In this document: piece after piece, positions 24,389 through 34,749 of the stretch
Numbering within the stretch: position 1 is the first letter of the stretch
How the letters are laid out: every line of letters starts with the position of its first letter
From: Caenorhabditis remanei
Lineage: Eukaryota; Nematoda; Chromadorea; Rhabditida; Rhabditidae
Assembly (NCBI RefSeq): GCF_010183535.1
Contig: NC_071330.1
Span: forward strand, 12,133,717-12,197,716
Direction: 5' to 3'
DNA length: 64,000 nucleotides
Notes under the pieces: model-generated
Told to the model about the DNA's origin: nothing
The model's database searches: none
The model's input: the letters and a program-made list of their open reading frames with translations, nothing else
Translations under genes and position numbers: made by a program

Positions 24389-25736
24389 TTCGACGTTTCA
24401 CAGCGCGAACTGGTGTTGTTCTGAGAAAACTACGATGAAATGTAGGGAACAGTATTTTTGGCGGAGTAATAAATATATACAGCGAATAAATCGAGTAAAA
24501 ACAAAAAAAAAACAAAAAATTGCATTAATAAAAAAATAATAATTGATTTTTCGAATGTCTAACTAGCTAGACTGACGCCTTGGCTAGCTAGATTAGGTTC
24601 TTGCGCTAGATTAACCCCACATCTAGCTAGATTGACATCGACTCTTCCATTTTTCACAATCTAGCTAGATTAGCGATATACTGATAACGCACATATCTAG
24701 ATTGACATTCACTTGCAATAGTTCTGTATTCTAGCTATACTGTCATTAGACTGACGCTGTGTCTAGATAGACTCCATTTTCATGCTAGATTGACCCAGCA
24801 TCTAGTTATATTAATATCGATTTGCCTGAGTCGGAATTCAGAATACCTCCACATTCCAAATCAAACAATCACACATTTTTAAGATTGTATCTTGATACTT
24901 AACAATTCTATAACTAACCTATTTATCTCTTGTTCAATCTTTTTCAAACATTCACATTTTCCCAAAATGTGTTCTTCTGCGATGTCATCATCAAGGACAC
25001 TCCTCCTGAATCAGCGTACAAATACTTTATCGGTTCACGAATTCGTTTAATTGGGATTTTCGCAGAATGGTCTCGTTGTTGGAAAAAATGAAATGCCGTG
25101 TTTTTGAGCTTTGCAGGTCTGAAAAGAACCATGTTTTCCGCTTCTAGACCAATTCGTACAAATTAGATTCGCCTTTAACAGTTATTGCTGATTTTTTAAA
25201 CTTGCAGGCATATATACAACACAAATGCGAAATCATCGACATAATTAGACCATGGAAGAATGAAAAATGCAAATGTGAAGACATCCGGATCAGGGATGTG
25301 GGAAAATAACTTCGGAGGAAAAATTTTCGAAAAAAACCGATCGAAAAATGTGGGAATTTCAACTGAACTTTTCAAAAATTAAGTAACAAAAGTAGGTATT
25401 TTTCGAAATTTCCTGAAATTGTTTCCAATTTTGTACTCAACAACGTTTCTAGAGATCTGTCCTTGAAATTTAAAAGAATCCAAACTTTTCGCCTCTAAAA
25501 AACTCATTATTTCAGATTTCAGTTTTCTTGGCATTTTTTTCTAATTTTTCGTCTCTTTCTGTGTGTCTGTCTATCTGTCTCGATGTCCTGATGTCCACAA
25601 CATTAAGTACATATCTGTCGGTTTGTCCGGATGTCCAAAAATCGAAATACCGCTGGTTTCGAGTCAAGATATTTGCTTTGATTTCAACCGTTTTTCTTCG
25701 GTTTTTTTTCAATTTTGTTTCTCTGTATGTGAGTTC

Positions 25737-26215
25737 ATCCCGATCAGGGCTGTGCGAAAAATTTTTTTTTTCGGTCTAAACTTTTCGAAAAAGTTTTTCG
25801 GACGAAAACTTTTCGGATAATTTTCGAAAAAACCGTTTGAAAAATTTTGGAAATTTCTCCTGAAATTTCAAAATTTAAGTTACAAAAATAGTGATTTTTC
25901 GATTTTTCCTGAAATTTTGTACTCAAAAGCAGGTTTCTGAGTGTCTGTCATTGAAAAACATACAGTTTTCATAGAAATTCAAGATTTTTGCCTACTAAAA
26001 ACACATTTTCCAGACAGTTTTCTGGAAACTTTTTTTTTCGAATTTTTCGGTTTTTTTCGGTCAAAATTTTTCGAAAAAAAATGTTTTTCGATTTTTTTCG
26101 GTCCGAAGTTTTCGAAAAAAATAAGATTTTCGGTTTTTTCGGTACCAAGATTTCGAAAAAAAAGTTTTTCGAACATTTTTCGAAAACTTTTTTTCGCACA
26201 GCCCTGATCCCGATG
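25737..26215. repeat. Long inverted repeat (hairpin element P6)
   Basis: The ends CCCGATCAGGGCTGTGCGAA and TTCGCACAGCCCTGATCCCG are inverted copies. The interior is made of TTTTTCGAAAAA-type palindromes. A shorter related stretch lies at about 25285-25350 (GATCAGGGATGTGGGAAAA). Confidence 0.8.
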
Positions 26216-28299
26216 TCCGGATGTCTTAATTATAAGTGTTCGGTTGTCTGTCTGTACGTCCAGATATCCACATGTCCAAATTTCCGAAAATGGCTAATTT
26301 GGTGCTATTTAGCTCATTGTCCTTCAACGAATAACCAAAACGTTTTCATCTTCGAATTCGTGTTTTTTTCATCATCATCATCAAGGACACCCCTCTCTCA
26401 TAAAATGAATTCGCGTCCAAAATCTGGAAACTCCCGAAAATTTTAGAGCTAGCAGGACTGGGTTAGGGCTAACGGGAGCTGTCAGATTCGAAGACATCCG
26501 GACTCTCCGACATTGTGACAGACAGACAGATTTGAGACATCCGGACAAACCGATTGCTGAAGAATGGCAGTGACCCAAAATTTGGAACGCGCTTTCATCG
26601 AAAATCGTTTTGCTCCAGATAAAATTATTCTAATTTTGACATCTCACAACTCTATAACTAAGCTACTTATCTCACGAATCTTTTTTTAGAATTCTTCTCC
26701 ATCATCTCCTCAATTCAATCACACTCCTCTTCCCTCAACAAAACGAACCGCCCCTCTGTCTGTGTGTCTGTGCATCTTCTTGTTCCTCCACCGGTGTCCC
26801 TTCTACCAATGCCCTTCCTTTTCTTCATCTTCCTCTCTATACACTTTCCATTTTTTTCGTCCTCCTGCACCGCCTCAAACCTTTTTCCTTATTCTCCCTC
26901 AACCACTCTCTTCCGTACTTCTCACTCTCTAATTTCCTTTTCTGTCTGCGTCTCCACTCCTCACCGTTATCTCTCGAATGGGGCGCCGCTCCCGTACCTT
27001 TCTGCGTCTTGTACTCTATTTCTCTCGAAGGTCTACACTAAAAACAGAAGACGAAAAGGGGGGAATCAATGGACAGAGAGGAGAGAAGAGATGCCATTGA
27101 ACCACCACACACGTATGTTTTCTCGCTCTCTGCCTCTCGTTTTGCATTCGCATCCTTTTTTTATTCTTGACTTTTCTTTATTTGGAAGTAGCTTGGATTG
27201 AATGGGGTGGCATAGGATAAGTTGGTAGGATCTGGGTGAGAGATAGAATCGGAATAGGCTGGAAAAGGCCTGCATAGGCCCTTCTAGATATGAAGCTACC
27301 GTATACCTCAGGTTTCGTTACGGGAGGGGGAAGCTTGGCTGAACTATAAGAAGATTATCTGGGCTCCGGCTAAACTAGGCTATCGTTGACTACGATGAGC
27401 AACGCTAGGTTTTTAAAATAGCCTAACTGGAGGCTCAGTTTCCCTTATCTCACTTTTTTTCAGTTTTTGTAATTGACTACTTTTCTCTACAGACTTTACT
27501 TTCCGGCTCTACTTTACGGCGCTGTTATCTCTGTGTGTGTGTCTGTCTATCTGTCCGGATGTCCGAATGTCCACAACATTAAGTATATATTTGTCTGCTT
27601 GTCCGGATGTTTATCCAGATGTCCAAAGTCGAAATACCGGTGATCTCGAGGTTTCAACCGTTTTTCTTCGGGGTTTTTTCCCAATTTTATTTTGTCTTTG
27701 TCTCTTTGTCTGTCCACACTGATATCCGGATGTCAAAATTTTAAGTTTCCGGTTGTCTGTCTGTACGTCCGGATATCCAGATGTCCACATGTGGCAAATT
27801 TGGTGCTATTTACTCCAGGTTCCACTGCATTTTCTCGAACGTTTTGGGATTTTCTGTCTGTATGTGTGTCCTGACATCTGGATGTCCATGTTACTAGTTG
27901 TCTGTCTGTCCAAATGTGCAAACGGGAATTCCGACAAATTCCGACAATTCACACCGATTTCAACCATTCTTTCTTGCTTTTTTCGCATTTTCTGTCTGCG
28001 CGTCTGTCTGTCTGCGTCTCCAGATATCTCCAGATGCCTGAAAACTCAAAAAAAAAAGTTGATTTTGAACGATTTATTCTGATTTCACCCGATTTTTCAA
28101 ATTTTCTGTCTGTCTGTCTCTCTGTCCAGATGTCCTACAATTTGCAGGCGAACGCCGGAGTTAGAAATCCGCAAAATAATGAACCCAAAAATTATCAACC
28201 ACGTTTCTAACCTCTTCCAAATATAGACTCTATCTTGTGACTGAAATTTACTAGACTCCGCCCACTCGTACTCACCATCAAGCTCCTCCCATTCACTTC

Positions 28300-28302
<3 letters not shown>

Positions 28303-28360
<58 letters not shown>
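28303..28360. repeat. (AT)n microsatellite
   Basis: An uninterrupted alternating A/T tract of about 58 bp. It lies ~290 bp upstream of the TAZ-protein start codon. Confidence 0.97.
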
Positions 28361-28362
<2 letters not shown>

Positions 28363-28650
28363 CTCTCATTTCAACATTTGCCATCTTAGAAATCGAATGA
28401 ACCCCTCTCTTCTTAATCCAAAAATTTTAATGAGCACCTGTCCTATGTGAAGCATTTCTTGCTCCTCCCTCCTGGAATTTTACCTGGTTACGCCTAGATA
28501 CGTGGCACCATGAAATTTCTGGTTCGGTGGCCCGCTGGTGGAAAACTTTTGAAGCTTTTTGGTTTATGTTGCCTTCGCTCTTCGGACTTTCTTGTTATTA
28601 TCTTCCTTCTTTTTGTTATTATCTTGATCTATTCTTCAAAGATTTTCCAG

Positions 28651-29269
28651 ATGAACTCGCCGAGATCGGAAGAAGAAGAAGTGACCACAACGAACACATC
28701 TGACGATGAAACCGACGAGGACCCAATGATTTACACGTCCACGTCAATGAGAGAAATGGGAAGAGAGAATATCGAGATAGTGGAACAAGGAATGCATCAC
28801 GCACTCGCTTGTGAACTCCCATTAGAGTCGTGTTGCATGTTGTGTACTAAGATGAAATGCGTCTTGACACATATCAATTGCTGTCTTCGACGACGTCTGA
28901 AAGGATGCGACGTATGTAGTACGGTAATCTCGATTGTAGTTTTCCACGCGAGAGTTTGTCAGGTTCAAGTGTGCAGAATACCGTTTTGTCATGATATTCG
29001 AGCGGCCATGCTGGTAGGATTTCTAGGCCATCCCTTCCCTCAAATATAATTTCTTCTTCCAGACCTACCCACCCAGCTCGTATCACTTGGTTGATTTGGA
29101 TCACTTGATTCATCGAGTCATTACGAGACTTCAAGATATGGCTCCAGCTAAAAATCAATCAGAAGATGAAGATGGAGAAGCGAAAGTGGCTGAAGAGGAG
29201 GAGGAGATCGAATGGAATCCGTACGAGATGGATCAGGTGGCCGAGATTTCTTCGACCACAGATAACTAG
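28651..29269 (+). CDS. Stand-alone TAZ zinc-finger protein, 189 aa
   Basis: Two exons (28651-29013 and 29063-29269) give 189 residues. The ATG directly follows GATTTTCCAG, a likely spliced-leader acceptor, so I start here and not at an upstream in-frame Met. Residues ~49-120 form a TAZ domain with three HCCC zinc clusters: HALAC..CC..C; MKCVLTHINCC..GCDVC; FHARVCQVQVC..PFC. TAZ domains of CBP/p300 bind transactivation domains. The protein here lacks bromodomain, KIX and acetyltransferase parts. The N-terminus (SEEEE, SDDETDEDP) and the C-terminus (EDEDGE, EEEEEIE) are acidic. A role as a small adaptor or competitor for transcription factors is inference. A polyadenylation signal (AATAAA) follows at about 29443. 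Confidence 0.85.
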
Positions 29270-29657
29270 GCCATCATTTCATGTTTTACCAGTTTTGTGA
29301 TATCCCCCTTCCTGTTCATGGTTCAACCATTTTTCTAGGCCACCAATTATTAATCTAGGCCACCATTGCTCCTTCCTCTTTTCGGTCACACATTTCCTCA
29401 AAGCAATTTCAAAAATTACTTTTGGTCTGTTCTTCTCGGTACAATAAAGTATATTTTTACGTCGAAAATTGTTTTCTGAATCTCATGTCCGGATAATAAC
29501 ACGTTTCAGAGCCCTGCTTTTTCCTTGTGGACAGCCTTCAAATTATACACACAATGTGGTTTTTGGGGCTTTAGCTACTATACGAAACACATTTCAGGGT
29601 GAAAAGGCGAATGTCAAATTTCTGAACAATAAGGTTTTAAAAAACAAAAAAAGGATT
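29270..29657. other. Intergenic, TAZ gene 3' region
   Basis: This is the 3' flank of the TAZ gene with AATAAAG near 29443. Nothing else is recognised. Confidence 0.4.
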
Positions 29658-29739
29658 CGATCAGGATGAGATTCGAACTCACGCGGGGAAACCCCAATGG
29701 ATTAGCAGTCCATCGCCTTAACCACTCGGCCACCTGATC
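29658..29739 (-). tRNA. tRNA-Ser (anticodon GCU)
   Basis: On the minus strand an 82-nt cloverleaf can be folded. The acceptor stem pairs GATCAGG with CCTGATC and is followed by discriminator G. The D-arm is GGCCGAGTGGTTAAGGC and the anticodon loop is CTGCTAA with anticodon GCT at 29704-29706. A long serine-type variable arm (GGGGTTTCCCC) and T-loop GTTCGAATC follow. Downstream on that strand, A/T-rich DNA (TTTTTTTGTTTT) supplies a Pol III terminator. Confidence 0.97.
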
Positions 29740-30056
29740 ACATTTCGGGATGGGAGAAGGGGGCAGTGAGGAGTGTGCGGGGCGAAAGGGAAAACGCTAT
29801 TTCTGGAGAAAAAGAGAAGGGAGCCTCTTGTTGGGAGTTGGAAGGGTTACTGTAGTTTTAGAGTGTCATTGGACCTCTAAGTTTCAGAAATCAATTACCT
29901 AGTTTTTTTCAAGTTTTCGTTGATCTACTCAAAGAAAATATCGATTAATTTTATTTACAGCGAATGAAGAATACAGTAGAAAGACACAATAGGTCATTTA
30001 CGCATTGAATAACTTAATTTTAGAGTCGTGGCCTAGAATCCGACAGAATTTCTAGG

Positions 30057-32026
30057 TTATCTCCGTCTGGCTGCTCCGAATTGTTGCTCCGCCTTCTGCT
30101 TTATTTCATTATAGAAACACTGTTTCATGTTCTCGAATCTATCATAACAAGGGACGTAAGAGTAGTCGAGTTTTGTGACTCTGAAATATAAATATGTCTG
30201 TCTGTGTATCCAGGAATCCAGATGTCCTCGACTTACCTATCTGGTCGCTGATCACAGAATGTTAGACACTTCTGACCGGCTAGTGTGGTGGTGACTCCGT
30301 TTCTAACGCAACACTGAAAATATTGGGTGTCCGGGGTTACTGTAGGTACCGTACCTGAGTGTGATCTCTTCCCTGGGCGGCACAGAAGTGCATATCGGCG
30401 GCAGCTTCCAGAGGACAACCGTCGGTTTTGAAATACATTCCTTGGAGCTGAAATACGAGAGATGGTTATGAGAAGAGAGAGCAGAGAAGTCAGAGACTCT
30501 AACTGTCTGCACTCTCTTCATTTCTTTGGAGCGCTCATATCTCAAAAGCAGGAATAGCTATCAAAAGTTTAGAAACTAGAAAAATTTGCAGAATTTCATG
30601 TAGATTATTTTGGTAGTAAATAATTTTCAGTGTCTAAACGGTATGGGGAGTTATAAAAGTTCAATTTCTGGGAAAAAGTTAAAAACAGAATGTACTAAAA
30701 CAGTCATATCTCTTCAACTAAGAATGCTCTCAAAAAGTTGTCAACCAAACAAATTGTAAGTATGAAATTTACTACATTTTTGCTATTGACAACTTTTTGA
30801 TAGCTTTGCTAGCCGCGGAGAAAAAAACTGTTCAAAGAGAAGATAAAACAAAGGTAATGAGTAACTGACATAGAGATGCATTTATCTCAAAACCTAGTGA
30901 AGCTATCAAAAAGTTATTAAATAATGAAATGAAGAACATGAAATCGTCTATATTTTCGCAGTTTGCAACTTTTTGATATCTTTTCCAGTTTTTGAGTTAC
31001 ACCTCTTCAAAGACAAAGCAGCTTATCGTGAATGAGAGACCACAGCTCAATTATCTTTTTTTCAATTTTCCAAACTCACCGCATCTTTGGTATACGAATT
31101 GAAATGGCACTTATTCAAGCAAGCATCCGGAAGTCCCCTCTGTTCACAACATTGTCGGAAGATAAAGTTGGGATTCTGGAACAAAAAAAAGTGAAAGGAA
31201 ATTTAGAGAAAGGAATAGAGAGAACTTTGAAACATCAAAAACGTAAAGGCAATTATGGAACTTTTTCGAGTAATAACCGGATATCGCCCTCCCTGTATAG
31301 TTGCGCAATATCCCGGAAATTCTTCCGTGACGACGACGGGATGAGGTGAAGTGGGTGGAACGTAAATAATAAATAGGGGTACAAAAGATGGACTAGCTTT
31401 CGTTTTGCACTAGTTAGGCCACGGCCATAGCCACAAACTCACGGTATATTGTAGCAGCGTGGAGTTCTCATAGTTGTGGGCTGGTTGTTGTACAGGCGGA
31501 GTTTCAGCAGATGAGCCACGAGACGATTCACGACGAAGACCGAAGATGTTGTTCTTTTGACCCTAGAACCCATAAAATGAATAATTATCAATAGAGCGAG
31601 GTTACCTTCAGCTTTGGTACTTCTCTGGAATTCTCTCTGGAAGCAGGAACTTCTCTAGATGTCGTGGAATCTATGAAGATTCCGTCCACTTTCTGGGTCA
31701 AGGCACTTCTTGCTCGATTTCTAGCACATCCGTACTGTCCACATGAATATCCGGGTTGGCAGGAAGATGGAGAGCACGAAACAGCCGGTGGAGCTGCACA
31801 ATATGATGAGCCACACACTCCGGAGGACAGGCACTAAAAGCAAAAAAAGCATTTGTTGAGGGAAGGAATTGAACTCTGGTTGGTGAGCGCGACGGCCGAG
31901 AGCGTTACCACTGAGCCATGCAAACATGAACCGGAGTTTTGAACTTGGGACCATGATAAATGTGTAACTCACCGCGTCTGAGACGGCAACAAATGCCACT
32001 AAAATACCTATAGTATAGGATGCCAT
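30057..32026 (-). CDS. Secreted DB-module cysteine-rich protein, 263 aa
   Basis: Seven exons (minus strand: 31973-32026, 31606-31833, 31443-31562, 31080-31175, 30355-30447, 30237-30313, 30057-30180) give 263 residues. Residues 1-18 are a signal peptide (MASYTIGILVAFVAVSDA). Residues 19-54 are a compact Cys-rich segment (CGSSYC, CSPSSCQPGYSCGQYGC). A charged Ser/Arg linker follows. From ~137 to 250 is a DB-type module with paired cysteines (QCCEQRGLPDAC; CCVRNG; KCLTFCDQRPDR; PCYDRF; QCFYNEI). DB modules occur in nematode extracellular proteins. A TATATAAAAAGG box at about 32054-32066 suits its own promoter despite the 275-bp gap after frg-1. Intron 1 holds a tRNA-like sequence. A specific function is unknown. 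Confidence 0.87.
30470..31020. repeat. TATCTC/GTAGTTGACAAC repeat cluster in DB-gene intron
   Basis: The cluster consists of repeated modules of CATATCTCAAAA, GCTATCAAAAAGTT and inverted ACTTTTTGATAGC, with one GAGAAGTCAGAGACTCT palindrome. They belong to a family seen many times in this window. They occupy the 632-bp intron between exons 4 and 5. Confidence 0.6.
31868..31932 (-). pseudogene. tRNA-like sequence with Pol III A and B boxes
   Basis: On the minus strand, TGGCTCAGTGG (A-box-like) and GAGTTCAATTCC (B-box-like) sit about 45 bp apart inside intron 1 of the DB-module gene. The D- and T-stems do not pair well, so this is a degenerate tRNA or the head of a tRNA-derived repeat and not a working tRNA. 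Confidence 0.4.
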
Positions 32027-32053
32027 TTTGGTAATAATACTAACAATTTCTCT

Positions 32054-32066
32054 CCCTTTTTATATA
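32054..32066 (-). promoter_or_regulatory. TATA box of the DB-module gene
   Basis: Minus-strand TATATAAAAAGG lies ~30 bp upstream of the ATG at 32026. That is very close, so the 5' leader would be only a few bases unless trans-spliced. Confidence 0.45.
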
Positions 32067-32301
32067 CATCCGGTAGCATGGGAACCGGATTTCGGGCGGA
32101 AAGGTACAATTTCAAGGGAGTACTTGAAGGCGTCGCTTTCCAAGGACACGGCCTTCATTAATCTTGAATCCTAGAGTATGGTATGGGATTTATTTATTTA
32201 ATTTGTAATTCGAATTCAAGTTTTCAGTCATATAGTAGTAGGTACAGTAATCAGGAGAGAATGTACAGAAAGAGGAACAGAGATTCAGAAAAAGAGGAAA
32301 A

Positions 32302-33364
32302 TTAGCAATATCGATCCGACTTCATTTTCATTCTTCTATCCAGAAGAAGCTCGTGAGCACTTCCCTCCGACTGCGCCTTCTTCACTCCTTTTCGATCTTT
32401 AACGTCGATTGCGATATGACGATTTTTGAGATCCACTTTCGAGTGTTGATACATCTTCACGTATGCCGTTTCGCAGTCACGAGCACTTTTTCGATCTTCG
32501 ACGGATCTCCAGTCGACCGGTCCCTCTTTGACAGCGTCTGTGCGGATCTAGAAAGATGAATGATTAAAAATTTCGGATTTTTCGCGAATACCAGTGCCGA
32601 AAATAACATATATTTTTCTAATTTTCAAAAGAAACCATAATTTTAAACATCTTTTCGGTCTGAATTTATAAAATCTTTACTCACATTAACCATTTCATTC
32701 TCTGTGGCAGTTCTACTCGCAACATGAACATGTCCCTCTTTACTTGGTACTGTAGACAAGAAAAGTGGTGAGGCGACGGCTTGGAATGCAGTTTTTCCCT
32801 GAAATTTTATTGATTTAAAGACAATTATTCACTTTTTCAAAATTCTTACGTCTTGGAAAACGAGCATAAACTGTTCTCTGACTCCGATAGCTTCTGAGAA
32901 AGCGACGAGTTGGAATTCTGAATCCACACCGACATATCTTCCGAATCCAGTCTTCAAACTGATTTTATTGTCATCTGGAGTCTTGACAAGTGCGAAAATC
33001 TCCTCAGGATTCGGTCCTTCTCCTTCTGGATGTGGGAATCCAATTGTGAATTTTCCGTTGTCCATAGCAGCGATATACGTGTGAGTCGATCCTTTTTCAC
33101 CACTTGCCACCTCGATAGCCACATTGATTCCTCCTTTCATATCGAACTCATCTGCTACTTTTCGCCATCCACCATTTTCTACGGTGTCCGGATCGATTTT
33201 CTCGCCGTCGTCTTTATTTTTCTTCTTTTTATCCTTTCCGACTTTGAACCTGAAATAAAATTAATTATTACGAAATTTCAATAAATTTAGACTTACAAAT
33301 TTTTCTTTCCTGCCTTCAGCTTCAATCCACCTCCTTTTACTGCATTGTAATCTGCACCCGGCAT
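32302..33364 (-). CDS. frg-1: FRG1 homolog (actin-bundling / RNA-associated, fascin-like fold), 275 aa
   Basis: Four exons (minus strand: 33297-33364, 32850-33249, 32685-32798, 32302-32547) give 275 residues, close to the usual ~260-aa FRG1 length. The N-terminus is lysine-rich (KLKAGKKNLFKVGKDKKKKN), matching the FRG1 nuclear localisation region. The centre is the FRG1 beta-trefoil: GWRKVADEFDMKGG, IAIEV-like VAIEVASG, TYIAAMDNGKFTIG, ALVKTPDDNKISLKTGFGRY and EAIGVREQFMLVFQD. The C-terminus is basic (DVKDRKGVKKAQSEG). FRG1 proteins are reported in nucleoli, pre-mRNA processing and actin bundling. An acceptor (CTTGCAG) lies 3 bp before the ATG. The gene is divergent from ubq-2, with a 749-bp shared promoter region. 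Confidence 0.95.
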
Positions 33365-34603
<1,239 letters not shown>

Positions 34604-34749
34604 TCTTCTTTCGCCTTCACCCATCTGTTGGCAAATAAATCGTTAATTTTAACTGAATATAGTACTCTTGTGCAAAACGTAATATCCGTAAATATTGAAT
34701 TGGAAAGACCAATGTTCTATTCTAATCAAAAACAATTACACATAATCAG
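34604..34749 (+). promoter_or_regulatory. Probable operon intercistronic region (SL2-type)
   Basis: 146 bp separate two same-strand genes. The region has AATAAA near 34636, then AT-rich DNA, and ends in CACATAATCAG directly before the next ATG. The spacing and acceptor fit a Caenorhabditis operon. Confidence 0.6.

Larger units (their letters stand above)
19845..24830. mobile_element. CACTA/EnSpm-like DNA transposon, ~5.0 kb, apparently complete
   Basis: The left end CTCAGGCAAATCGATATTAA is mirrored exactly by the right end TTAATATCGATTTGCCTGAG, and the match extends to TATA[G/A]CTAGA. Both subterminal regions carry repeated motifs of the type CTAGCTAGATTGAC (about 19870-20010 and 24560-24810), as expected of transposase-binding arrays in En/Spm-type elements. 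The flanks read ..TC just before the left end and TC.. just after the right end, compatible with a 2-bp target duplication. Inside are two multi-exon genes on the minus strand with no stop codons or broken phases. The superfamily call comes from transposase motifs seen by eye. The ends do not start with CACTA or CACTG, so the family may be a divergent branch. Confidence 0.85.
24831..28650. other. 3.8-kb gene-free, repeat-rich intergenic region
   Basis: No coding exon is supported. It contains hairpin element P6 (25737-26215) and scattered copies of a TGTCTGTCCGGATGTCC motif (about 25560-25640, 26215-26275, 26500-26555, 27530-27620, 27700-28135). A C/T-rich stretch lies at 26690-27020 and an (AT)n tract at 28303-28360. 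Hydrophobic or Cys/Ser-rich open frames here follow the biased base composition. Confidence 0.5.

Noticed and set aside
1..24830. A link between the satellite's CTAGC motifs and the transposon's CTAGCTAGATT subterminal repeats
   Set aside because: Only a 5-6 bp match in different contexts, which is expected by chance.
25528..28384. Several 60-150 residue frames rich in Cys/Leu/Ser or Tyr/Ile
   Set aside because: They follow TGTCTGTCC repeats, TTTTTCGAAAAA palindromes and the (AT)n tract; no consistent splicing or family motif.
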